DNA of 64,000 nucleotides from the NCBI RefSeq assembly GCF_000024965.1, contig NC_013530.1, forward strand, positions 62,001-126,000. The letters run 5' to 3'. This DNA is from Xylanimonas cellulosilytica DSM 15894 (GTDB taxonomy: Bacteria; Actinomycetota; Actinomycetes; Actinomycetales; Cellulomonadaceae). The position numbers and the translations under genes are program-made. Position 1 is the first letter of the stretch. Every line of letters begins with the position of its first letter. The notes below the pieces were generated by a model. That model was given only the letters and a program-made list of their open reading frames with translations. It made no database searches and was not told the origin of the DNA. Shown here in pieces: positions 26,657-36,336 of the stretch.

Positions 26657-27652
26657 GTGAAGAAGTTCGTCAACGACCCCAAGCAGTTCGTGCCCCAGAT
26701 GCTCCAGGGCCTCGCCCTCGCCAACCCCGACACCCTCACCTACGTACCGGACTACAACCTCATCATGCGCAAGGACGCGCCCCGCGACGACAAGGTGTCG
26801 ATCGTGCAGGGGTCCGGCTCGGGGCACGAGCCGGCCCACGTCATGACGGTCGGCAAGGGGATGCTCGACGGCGCCTGTCCGGGCGACGTGTTCAGCGCCC
26901 CGCCGATGGACTATGTGTACGAGACGGCCAAGCTGCTGGCGTCGCCCGCGGGCGTGCTGCTGCTGGTCAACAACTACACGGGCGACCGGATGGCGTTCGA
27001 GATGGCGTCCGAGCTGGCCGAGGCCGACGGTCTCAAGGTCAAGACGCTGTTCATCGACGACGACGTCGCCGTCCAGGACTCGACGTACACGGTCGGGCGG
27101 CGAGGCGTGGCCGGGAACTTCTTCGTGATGAAGGCGGTGGGCGCGGCCTCCGAGGAGGGGGCGGACCTCGACGAGCTCCTGCGGATCGGCCAGAAGGTCA
27201 ACTCCGTCACCCGCACCATGGGGCTGGCGCTGACGCCGTGCACCCCGCCCGCCAAGGGCTCGCCGCTGTTCGAGCTGCCCGAGGACGAGATCGAGATCGG
27301 CGTCGGCATCCACGGCGAGCCGGGCCGGCGGCGCGGCAGGCTCGGTACGGCCGACGAGATGCTGGCCGAGATCCTCGAGCCCGTGGTCAAGGACCTGCCG
27401 TTCTCGTCGGGCGACCGGGTCGCGCTCATGATCAACGGCCTGGGTGGCACGCCGATCAGCGAGCTCTACCTGCTGTACGGGCGGGCGCACCAGCAGCTCA
27501 CGGACCGCGGGATCGAGATCGGGCGCAGCTACGTGGGCGAGTACTGCACCTCGCTGGACATGGCGGGGGCGTCCCTGACGCTGGTCAGGGTCGACGACGA
27601 GATCGAGCGGCTGCTCGCGGCGCCTGCGGAGATCGGGGTGCGGATCTTCTGA
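26657..27652 (+). CDS. dhaK: Dihydroxyacetone kinase subunit DhaK (substrate-binding)
   Basis: A 331-residue DhaK domain. GSGSGHEPAHVMTVGKGMLDGACPG is the N-terminal signature, and EIGVGIHGEPGRRR contains the His that forms a hemiaminal bond with dihydroxyacetone. It phosphorylates DHA or a related keto-tetrose/triose with DhaL. GTG 26657 lies 9 bases after dhaL with GGAG upstream. The two subunits are on separate chains but in reverse order (L then K) compared with enteric dhaKLM. Confidence 0.88.
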   Translation: MKKFVNDPKQFVPQMLQGLALANPDTLTYVPDYNLIMRKDAPRDDKVSIVQGSGSGHEPAHVMTVGKGMLDGACPGDVFSAPPMDYVYETAKLLASPAGVLLLVNNYTGDRMAFEMASELAEADGLKVKTLFIDDDVAVQDSTYTVGRRGVAGNFFVMKAVGAASEEGADLDELLRIGQKVNSVTRTMGLALTPCTPPAKGSPLFELPEDEIEIGVGIHGEPGRRRGRLGTADEMLAEILEPVVKDLPFSSGDRVALMINGLGGTPISELYLLYGRAHQQLTDRGIEIGRSYVGEYCTSLDMAGASLTLVRVDDEIERLLAAPAEIGVRIF

Positions 27653-27654
27653 GC

Positions 27655-29274
27655 TCACGCACCGGGCTCGTCGGTCCGCGCGAACCGCACCCGCGCGCTC
27701 GTCGGGAGCTGTCCCAGCAGGGGCAGGTCCGCGGTGACGACGACGGCGACCGGGGGGTATCCGCCCGTCACCGGGTGGTCCGGCAGGAACAGGATCGGCT
27801 GCCCGTTCGGCGGGACCTGGACGGCTCCGGTGACCATGCCCTCGCTCGGCAGCTCGGCATCGGCGCGTGCGGCCGTCCGGCGCAGGGGGCGTCCCGCCAG
27901 CCTGATCCCCACCCGGTCCGCGAGCGCCGTGACCTCCCACTCCTGGGCGGTGAGGGTGGCGGCGCCGTCGTCGAACCAGTCGGGGTGCGGCCCGACGACG
28001 ATGCGTAGCGTCGTGGTCTGCCCGGGGGTCGGGAGCGATGCGGGATCGGGGGCGCCGACGTCGCCCGTCTCGACAGCGGCGGCCACGTCCGCGCCGACGG
28101 GGAGCACGGTGCCCGCGGTCAGAGGCGCGGGGCCGACGCCGCCCAGGGTGTCCGTCGACCGGCTGCCCAACGTGACGGGAACGTCGACGCCGCCGCGCAT
28201 CGCGACGTAGGTGCGCCGGCCGCGCGTCGGTTCGCCGAGCGCGAGCTCCTCGCCGTCGTGCAGCAGGAACGGGACACTGCTCGGCGCGGGGCGCTCGCGG
28301 ACGCCACCGCCCGCCGCGTCCCGTCGGACGTGGGCGGTCACCAGGGCACCGGTCAGCGCGACGACGACGTCACCCGAGGCCCGGATGCGCAGGAGCCCTT
28401 CGGTCTCGATGGCGGCCGCGCCGGGCGGGTTGCCGACGGCCCGGTTCGCCGCGCGCAGGCTGCGCGGGTCGGCAGCCCCGGACTGCCCGACGCCGAGGTG
28501 CGCCACGCCGGTGCGTCCCAGGTCCTGGATCAGCGTTCCCCGGCCCGCATCGACGACGAGCACCGCCCGTCCGGCATCGAGGTCTGGTGTCGCGTCGGCG
28601 CCAGGCACGATCGGGGCGGGTTCGGCTCCGGGCGCCCTCCGAGTCGCGTTCACGGCGTCGGGAGGGACGGGCTGGAACCGGACCACGTCGCCGGGTGCCC
28701 ACAGGACGGGTGGGGTGCGGGTGGCGTCCCAGATCGCGGCGTCCGTCTGGCCCACGAGCTGCCAGCCGCCGGGGCTGACGCGCGGGTAGACCCCGGCGTA
28801 CGGTCCGGCGAGCGCCACGGCCCCTGCGGGCACCCGGGTGCGCGGCGACCCGAGCCGGGGCACCTGCGGCCAGGCCGGGTCCGTGCACGTCAGATAGGAG
28901 AACCCGGGCGCGAAGCCCATGAACCCCACGGTCCACGTCGCCGCGGTGTGCCGCCGGACCAGCTCCTCGGGCGACCAGCCGAGCAGCGCGGCCAGCGAGG
29001 TGAGGTCCTCGCCGTCGTACACCGTGGGGATGTCGACGACGCGGGCGACGTCGTCGTCGGGCCGGACCAGCGGCCGCGACCGCAGGGCCGCCGCGAGCCC
29101 GGACGCGGACACGGCGTGCGGGCGGAACGGGACCAGCAGCGTGCGGGCCCCGGGGACGGGCTCGCCGGCTCCCGGGATCGGGTCGGCGACGAGGGACGCG
29201 AGCAGCGCGGTCGCCTGCGCGAGCGTGTCGAGCTCGACGAGCAGCGCGGTGTCGCCCGCCGGCAGGATGCGCAC
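27655..29274 (-). CDS. 5-oxoprolinase subunits B and C fused (PxpB-PxpC)
   Basis: A 539-residue fusion. Residues 1 to about 215 are PxpB/KipI (MRILPAGDTALLVELDTLAQA, GFMGFAPGFSYL, PRLGSPRTRVPAGAVALAG), and from about 225 the PxpC/KipA carboxyltransferase-like half (LIQDLGRTGVAHLGVGQSGAADPRSLRAANRAVGN, then LPDHPVTGGYPPVAVV). With PxpA these open 5-oxoproline to glutamate using ATP. Fusions of B and C are common. ATG 29274 is 2 bases downstream of the pxpA stop on the minus strand. Its 3' end nearly abuts dhaK (2 bases apart, convergent). Confidence 0.88.
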   Translation of the reverse strand: MRILPAGDTALLVELDTLAQATALLASLVADPIPGAGEPVPGARTLLVPFRPHAVSASGLAAALRSRPLVRPDDDVARVVDIPTVYDGEDLTSLAALLGWSPEELVRRHTAATWTVGFMGFAPGFSYLTCTDPAWPQVPRLGSPRTRVPAGAVALAGPYAGVYPRVSPGGWQLVGQTDAAIWDATRTPPVLWAPGDVVRFQPVPPDAVNATRRAPGAEPAPIVPGADATPDLDAGRAVLVVDAGRGTLIQDLGRTGVAHLGVGQSGAADPRSLRAANRAVGNPPGAAAIETEGLLRIRASGDVVVALTGALVTAHVRRDAAGGGVRERPAPSSVPFLLHDGEELALGEPTRGRRTYVAMRGGVDVPVTLGSRSTDTLGGVGPAPLTAGTVLPVGADVAAAVETGDVGAPDPASLPTPGQTTTLRIVVGPHPDWFDDGAATLTAQEWEVTALADRVGIRLAGRPLRRTAARADAELPSEGMVTGAVQVPPNGQPILFLPDHPVTGGYPPVAVVVTADLPLLGQLPTSARVRFARTDEPGA

Positions 29275-29276
29275 CG

Positions 29277-30191
29277 TCAGCCCTCGCGGGTGCCGGCCGG
29301 CCGGTTCGTGGGCATGGGCTCGGTTCGTGGACCCGGGCCCACGAACCGGGCACGAGTCGTCGAACCGCCTGCGGCGTCGGCCGGTCCTGCCGCGCCCGCG
29401 CCCACGGCCGCGCCCGCAGCCGTGCCGAGGAGGGTCGCGAACGGGCCGATCGCGATGCCCTCCGCGGTCAGGGCCTCGCGCAGCCGGCGGGCCAGGCCGA
29501 CCGCGCCGGGGGAGTCGCCGTGCACGCAGATCGAGTCCACCCGCACCGGGACGAGCGACCCGTCCACCGCCTCGACGACGCCGTCGGTCACGAGCCGCAC
29601 CATGCGGGCCGCGACCAGCTCGGGATCGTGCAGCACGGCACCGGGCTCCCGCCGCGACACCAGCGTCCCGGCCGGGGTGTACGCGCGGTCCGCGAACGCC
29701 TCCGCCGCCGTCGGCAGCCCGAGCGCGCCCGCCGCGGCCAGCGCCGCCGACCCGGGCAGCCCCAGCAGCACCAGCGTCGGATCGACCGCCGCGACGGCCG
29801 CAGCGACGTCGTGCGCGATCCGCTCGTCCACCTGCGCCGAGTTGTACAGCGCACCGTGCGGCTTCACGTACGCGACCCGCGTGCCCTCGGCGGCCGCGAG
29901 CCCTTGCAGCGCACCGAGCTGGTAGACGATGTCGGCCTGCAGCTCCGCGCTCGGCACGTCCATCTCCCGCCGCCCGAACCCGGCCAGGTCGCGGTACCCG
30001 ACGTGGGCGCCGACGACGACGCCACGCTCCGCGGCGAGCCGGACGGTGCGGCGGATCCCGGCCGGGTCACCGGCGTGAAACCCGCCGGCCACGTTGGCGC
30101 TGGAGACGACGTCGAGCATCGCCGCGTCGTCGCCGAGCGTCCACTGCCCGAAGCCCTCGCCAAGATCCGCGTTGAGATCGACAGCACCCAT
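29277..30191 (-). CDS. pxpA: 5-oxoprolinase subunit A (LamB/YcsF family) with repeat-derived tail
   Basis: A 304-residue protein, about 50 longer than usual. The family core is clear: [86 protein letters not shown]. After residue about 255 comes an Ala/Gly-rich tail that ends in [17 protein letters not shown], encoded by a palindromic DNA repeat (29302-29348). The tail is probably not needed for activity and shows the repeat moved into the 3' end of the gene. ATG 30191 begins right at the family N-terminus. Confidence 0.88.
   Translation of the reverse strand: MGAVDLNADLGEGFGQWTLGDDAAMLDVVSSANVAGGFHAGDPAGIRRTVRLAAERGVVVGAHVGYRDLAGFGRREMDVPSAELQADIVYQLGALQGLAAAEGTRVAYVKPHGALYNSAQVDERIAHDVAAAVAAVDPTLVLLGLPGSAALAAAGALGLPTAAEAFADRAYTPAGTLVSRREPGAVLHDPELVAARMVRLVTDGVVEAVDGSLVPVRVDSICVHGDSPGAVGLARRLREALTAEGIAIGPFATLLGTAAGAAVGAGAAGPADAAGGSTTRARFVGPGPRTEPMPTNRPAGTREG
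29302..29348. repeat. Palindromic repeat R2 at the 3' end of pxpA
   Basis: CGGTTCGTGG at 29321 pairs with CCCACGAACCG ending at 29348 (one mismatch over 14-bp arms), and another GGTTCGTGGGC half begins at 29303. The same GGTTCGTGGG/CCCACGAACC units form a 66-bp palindrome inside the S9 peptidase gene at 56886-56951. Confidence 0.75.
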
Positions 30192-30396
30192 GCCCACAGT
30201 CTGCCCGGCAAGGCACCGTCCCGGGCCCGCCGTCCGCACCGGCTCCGGCGGATGAAGGGGGAGTGAACTCTGCGCGCCAGGGCTGGCACCGGCGCTCCCC
30301 GAGGGTCACAGTGGGTGGACGATGCGTGCGGCGGTGACCCACCGCGGGTATGTAAGGATGCGCACGCACCGCGCAGCGCAGCTGGGAAGGTTTCCT

Positions 30397-32634
<2,238 letters not shown>

Positions 32635-32934
32635 CCCGCTCCGCCGACGAGCGTCCCGGGTTGTCGGCCCCGGACCTCCAAAGCGCGACAGAGCGGGACG
32701 CTCGCCCGGTGGGGGCCGCCGTCTGGCGGTGGCGAGCGGCCCGGATCGTCACGTCATTCGTGCTCGTGGCGTGACGGAGCGGGACGTTCACACCGCACGC
32801 GGCTCGCCAGGGTTGCGATACCGGTAGGCGACACCGCCGCCCGTGGCCCTGGACTGTGCGCGGGTGAGAGGGAACACTCGGAGCGACGCAGCGGCGACCG
32901 CCGGCGTGAGCCGGTGACGGAGCGGAGCGGAGAC
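32635..32934. other. 300-bp intergenic region with two hairpins, one a copy of the 16.5-kb palindrome
   Basis: Perfect 11-bp arms at 32648-32658 and 32694-32704 (CGAGCGTCCCG) form a likely terminator after the M15 gene. A second element at 32748-32792 resembles the hrpA-end palindrome base by base across about 45 bases. The last 100 bases precede the STAS gene and should hold its promoter, which I could not place. Confidence 0.55.
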
Positions 32935-33300
32935 ATGGACCTCGACCAGACCGAGCAGCGCACGGCCACCGGTTCCGGGATCTCGTGCCGGACGACGGCC
33001 GACGGCACCGTCGTGACCCTGTGGGGCGAGGTCGATGCCGCGCTGCGCGAGGCTGCCGGCGAGGTGATGGCCCTGCTCGCGGTGCACGCGACGGGCATCC
33101 CGGTGGTCATCGAGGCGAAGGACGTCACGTTCATCGACTCGTCGGGCATCGCGTTCATCCTGCAGGTGTACGTGCTGGGCCAGGAGACGGGGACGCCGGT
33201 GAGCCTGCGAGACCCGTCGGAGGCGGTGGTCGAGGTCCTCGACATGGTCGGCATCGGGGGCCGCATCCCCGTGGTGCACGAGTCGGGCGAGGCGAGCTGA
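32935..33300 (+). CDS. STAS-domain anti-sigma factor antagonist-like protein
   Basis: A 121-residue SpoIIAA-type protein. The conserved phospho-acceptor region reads VTFIDSSGIAFILQVY, with the Ser of the D-S-S-G motif present, preceded by VVTLWGEVD. These proteins release sigma factors by binding anti-sigma kinases when unphosphorylated. ATG 32935 follows GGAGCGGAGAC; a GTG 21 bases upstream is possible. The downstream LmeA-like gene overlaps its stop, so the two are linked. No anti-sigma or phosphatase gene is adjacent. Confidence 0.85.
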   Translation: MDLDQTEQRTATGSGISCRTTADGTVVTLWGEVDAALREAAGEVMALLAVHATGIPVVIEAKDVTFIDSSGIAFILQVYVLGQETGTPVSLRDPSEAVVEVLDMVGIGGRIPVVHESGEAS

Positions 33301-34016
33301 GCGGCGAGAAGCGCCGTTCGGGTGCCGCGTTCGTCGTGGCTCTCGGGCTGCTCGCGCTCCTCGCCGTCGGCGCGGACCGGGGTGCCGCGTGGGCCACGAG
33401 CGAGAGCGTCACGGCGGCCGTGGAGCGTGGCGGCACGGACGTCGTCGACGCGGACGTGCAGATCCACGGCTTCCCGTTCCTCACGCAGCTCGCCGCCGGC
33501 AGCCTCGAACGCGTGACGGCCTCGCTCGAGCGCGGCTCGTTCGGCGGGTACGGGGTGTCCGACGTGAGCATCGACGCCCGCGGCGTCCGGCCGCGTTCCC
33601 CGTGGACCACGCGGCAGGCCAGCGCCGACGGCGTTGTGGCGTTCGACACGATCGCGGCCGTGATGTCCGAGCGGCTGGGAACCGACGTGACCATGGGCCC
33701 CGCACCCGGTGACCCGGGCGCGATCACGCTCGGGACGTCCGTCACGGTGCTGGGTGCGGCCGTGGACGTCAGCGCGGTGGTGCTGCCCGACGTCGTCGAC
33801 GGCGAGCTTGCGGTGCAGGTCAGGGGCGTGTCGGTGGGCGGGGCGGACGTCGCGGTCGACGCGTTGCCCGGGGGTCTGGGCGACCGGCTGAGCGGTCTGC
33901 GCATCCCGCTCGACCTCCCCGACGGCATCACCCTGGTCGGCGCACGCGGCGAGACGGACGGGGTGCGGCTGACGATCGACGCCCGCGACGTGGCCCTGGA
34001 CGCGGTGGCCTGGTAG
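33297..34016 (+). CDS. LmeA/DUF2993-family exported phospholipid-binding protein
   Basis: About 240 residues: a basic N-terminus (SGEKRRSG), one hydrophobic signal/anchor segment (AAFVVALGLLALLAVGAD) and a DUF2993 domain starting DVVDADVQIHGFPFLTQLAAGSLERVTAS. LmeA relatives bind phosphoinositides in the envelope and aid lipoglycan elongation. The start is uncertain: the only in-frame candidate that keeps the basic end is CTG 33297, overlapping the STAS stop; the nearest usual codon is GTG 33336, which cuts into the signal. Translation coupled to the upstream stop is plausible. Confidence 0.75.
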   Translation: MSGEKRRSGAAFVVALGLLALLAVGADRGAAWATSESVTAAVERGGTDVVDADVQIHGFPFLTQLAAGSLERVTASLERGSFGGYGVSDVSIDARGVRPRSPWTTRQASADGVVAFDTIAAVMSERLGTDVTMGPAPGDPGAITLGTSVTVLGAAVDVSAVVLPDVVDGELAVQVRGVSVGGADVAVDALPGGLGDRLSGLRIPLDLPDGITLVGARGETDGVRLTIDARDVALDAVAW

Positions 34017-34028
34017 CGCCGAGCCTGT

Positions 34029-34058
34029 TTGGGAACCACTGACGACGGTGCGCATACT
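34029..34058 (+). promoter_or_regulatory. Candidate promoter of the binding-protein pair
   Basis: TTGGGA at 34029-34034 and CATACT at 34053-34058 are separated by 18 bases, 40 bases before the ATG of the first binding protein. Hexamers are imperfect but spacing is good. Confidence 0.4.
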
Positions 34059-34098
34059 TATGCACACCGCAGTGAAGTCACCCACCCGGAGTTTGATC

Positions 34099-34983
34099 AT
34101 GCGCACTCGTCCCGCCCTCCTCGTCGCGACCGCCGTGGCTGCGACGCTCACCCTCGGCGCCTGCACGTCGGCGTCCCAGGACCAGGGCGGCAGTGCGCCG
34201 AGCGCCGCCGCCACCGTCGTGAAGGACGAGGCCATCGCCGCGCTCGTGCCGGCGGCCGTCGCCGCGGACGGCAAGCTGACCGTCGCGGCCGAGCTGTCCT
34301 ACGCCCCGCTCGAGTTCGTCGACGCCGACGGCAAGACGCCGGTGGGCCTCGACATCGACATCGCGACCGCGATCGCCACCGTCATGGGGCTCGAGGTGGA
34401 CGTCCAGTCGGCCCAGTTCGACTCGATCATCCCGGCCATCGGCACGCGGTACGAGGTGGGCGTCTCGGCGTTCACGATCACCCCCGAGCGCCTCGAGACC
34501 GTCACGATGGTCAGCTACTTCAGCGCCGGGTCACAGCTCGCGGTCCAGGCCGGCAACCCGGACGGCGTCGACCCGGACGACCTGTGCGGGCTCACCGTCG
34601 GCGTCCAGACCGGCACCGTGCAGCAGGAGGAGCTCGAGGAGCTGAGCGCCGCCTGCGAGACGCCCATCGAGATCCTCCCGTACGACTCGCAGGCCACCGT
34701 CACCGCGAACCTGGTGGGCGGCAAGCTGCAGGCCATGTACGCCGACTCGCCCATCACGGCCTACGCCGTCGAGCAGGCCGACGGCGCCCTTGAGACGCTC
34801 GGGGAGATCCGCGACGCCGCCCCCTATGGTGTGGTCGTCGCGAAGGACGACCCGGAGCTGGCCGAGGCCGTGCGGGCCGCGCTGCAGCAGCTCATGGACG
34901 ACGGCACGCTGGCCGAGATCGCCGCTCACTGGGGCAACGAGGCCGGCGCCCTGACCACCGCCGAGATCAACCCGGCCGTCTGA
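34099..34983 (+). CDS. Amino-acid ABC transporter binding lipoprotein (first of a tandem pair)
   Basis: A 294-residue family 3 solute-binding protein. The signal peptide ends in lipobox LGAC (about residues 17-20). The mature domain has LTVAAELSYAPLEFVDADGKTPVGLDIDIATAIA and the amino-acid binding strand FDSIIPAIGTRYEVGVSAFTITPERL. The ATG at 34099 with CCGGAG upstream gives a normal signal; an earlier in-frame start would add a hydrophilic extension. The next gene is a close paralogue. No permease follows directly; a matching permease and ATPase lie at 45.7-47.5 kb beyond the lasso cluster. Confidence 0.9.
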   Translation: MRTRPALLVATAVAATLTLGACTSASQDQGGSAPSAAATVVKDEAIAALVPAAVAADGKLTVAAELSYAPLEFVDADGKTPVGLDIDIATAIATVMGLEVDVQSAQFDSIIPAIGTRYEVGVSAFTITPERLETVTMVSYFSAGSQLAVQAGNPDGVDPDDLCGLTVGVQTGTVQQEELEELSAACETPIEILPYDSQATVTANLVGGKLQAMYADSPITAYAVEQADGALETLGEIRDAAPYGVVVAKDDPELAEAVRAALQQLMDDGTLAEIAAHWGNEAGALTTAEINPAV

Positions 34984-35025
34984 CCCGACTGCCCCACCAG
35001 CACGTCCTCGCCACCCGGAGTCATC

Positions 35026-35922
35026 ATGCGTACCCGTTCCACCCTGCCCGTCGCGCTCGTCGCCGTCGCGGCTCTCGCCCTGAGCGCCTGCTCGTCCGCC
35101 TCGCAGGACGGCGACGCGGGCGCCACCGGTGAGGCGTTCGACCTCGCCAGCATCACCAAGGACGCCGACATCGCCGCGCTCGTCCCGGCCGCGGTCGCCG
35201 AGGACGGCAAGCTCACCGTCGGGTCCGACCTGACCTACGCTCCGGCCGAGTTCGTCGACACCGACGGCAAGACGGCGGTCGGCTTCGACATCGACATCAT
35301 CCGGGCGGTCGCGAACGTCCTGGGCCTCGAGCTGGACGTCCAGTCGGCCACGTTCGACTCGATCATCCCCGCCGTCGGGACCCGCTACGAGGTGGGTGTC
35401 TCGTCGTTCACGATCACCCCTGAGCGTCTCGACGCCGTCTCGTTCGTCAGCTACTTCGACGCCGGCTCGCTGTTCGCCGTCGCGGAGGGCAACCCGGACG
35501 GCATCGACCCGGAGAACCTGTGCGGTGCGACCGTCTCGGTGCAGACGGGCACCATCCAGCTCGACGCGCTCAACGCCGCGAACGAGACGTGCGACGAGCC
35601 GATCAAGCTCCTCACCTTCGAGTCGCAGGCCGACGTGACCTCCAACCTGGTCAACGGCCGCGCCCAGGCCATGTACGCCGACTCGCCCGTCACGGGCTAC
35701 GCCGTCCTGCGGGCCGACGGCGCCATCGAACTCCTCGGTGAGATCCACGACTCGGCGCCCTACGGCATCGTCATCCCGAAGGACGACCTGGAGCTCGGCG
35801 AGGCCCTCCGTGCGGCACTGCAGAAGCTCATGGACGACGGCACCCTCGCGCAGGTCGCCGGCGCCTGGGGCCAGGCCGAGGGCGTGCTGGCCACGGCGGA
35901 GATCAAGACCGCGGCCGGCTGA
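35026..35922 (+). CDS. Amino-acid ABC transporter binding lipoprotein (second of a tandem pair)
   Basis: A 298-residue paralogue of the preceding protein, sharing most landmarks (LTVGSDLTYAPAEFVDTDGKTAVGFDIDII, FDSIIPAVGTRYEVGVSSFTITPERL, YADSPVTGYAV). Lipobox LSAC anchors it. The pair arose by tandem duplication; changes cluster in the ligand-contact and hinge regions, so the two may bind different amino acids. A CCCGGAGTCATCATG start context resembles that of the first copy. It is followed by a strong hairpin (35947-35977). Confidence 0.9.
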   Translation: MRTRSTLPVALVAVAALALSACSSASQDGDAGATGEAFDLASITKDADIAALVPAAVAEDGKLTVGSDLTYAPAEFVDTDGKTAVGFDIDIIRAVANVLGLELDVQSATFDSIIPAVGTRYEVGVSSFTITPERLDAVSFVSYFDAGSLFAVAEGNPDGIDPENLCGATVSVQTGTIQLDALNAANETCDEPIKLLTFESQADVTSNLVNGRAQAMYADSPVTGYAVLRADGAIELLGEIHDSAPYGIVIPKDDLELGEALRAALQKLMDDGTLAQVAGAWGQAEGVLATAEIKTAAG

Positions 35923-35946
35923 GCCAGACCGGCACCGCACACCCGG

Positions 35947-35977
35947 AGCCGCCGCTGCCTACCAGGCAGCGGCGGCT
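35947..35977 (+). terminator. Hairpin terminator after the binding-protein pair
   Basis: Perfect 14-bp arms (AGCCGCCGCTGCCT at 35947-35960 and 35964-35977) around a 3-base loop, followed by CTCTCTG. It closes the transport transcript before the lasso cluster. Confidence 0.75.
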
Positions 35978-36097
35978 CTCTGCAATCGCTACGAGCCTCG
36001 GGCTCCCGGGGTACTGGTGCCGAGGGTCTCGCACTACGTTCCCCGATGGCGGGCGACGACGTCCGCCGTCCATGCGATCGCAGGAGGGGAGGGACAC

Positions 36098-36223
36098 ATG
36101 CCCAGCTACGCTGCTCCGAAGCTCACCCGCATCGGCTCGTTCAAGACCGTGACGAAGAGCCTTGGCAAGGCGCCGCACAACGACATCTTCCGGCGCCCCG
36201 CGGTCTTCGTCATCTACCTGTGA
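36098..36223 (+). CDS. Lasso peptide precursor (streptomonomicin-like)
   Basis: A 41-residue precursor. Residues 4-19 match the actinobacterial leader recognition motif YxxPxLxxxGxFxxxT exactly (Y4, P7, L9, G13, F15, T19). Thr19 is at -2 to a predicted cleavage after Lys20, leaving a 21-residue core. The ring would be SLGKAPHND, closed between the Ser1 amine and Asp9 side chain; the tail continues with IFRR at 10-13 and ends VIYL. From memory, streptomonomicin has the same length, ring size and Ser-Leu-Gly, Pro6, Asn8-Asp9-Ile10, Pro14-Ala15 and Val18-Ile-Tyr20 residues; here Lys4, His7, Arg12 and Arg13 make it more basic. AGGAGGGGA precedes ATG 36098. Confidence 0.9.
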   Translation: MPSYAAPKLTRIGSFKTVTKSLGKAPHNDIFRRPAVFVIYL

Positions 36224-36240
36224 CGAGATCTGCTCTCCGG

Positions 36241-36281
36241 AGGTCGGCGCGAGCCGGGACGAACCTGGCTCGCGCCGACCT
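36241..36281 (+). terminator. Hairpin between lasso precursor and cyclase genes
   Basis: 18-bp arms at 36241-36258 and 36264-36281 with one G-T wobble and a 5-base loop. It likely attenuates read-through so that the precursor message exceeds that of the processing enzymes. Confidence 0.65.
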
Positions 36282-36336
36282 CTGCCGTCCAGGCCCCGGC
36301 AGTCCGCACGGGGCACGAGCCTGATCTGGAGTCGGT

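Noticed and set aside
36046-36324. Alternative small frame from ATG 36046 over the lasso precursor
   Set aside because: No ribosome site, no leader motif, and it runs through the hairpin; the precursor frame at 36098 is clearly the gene.
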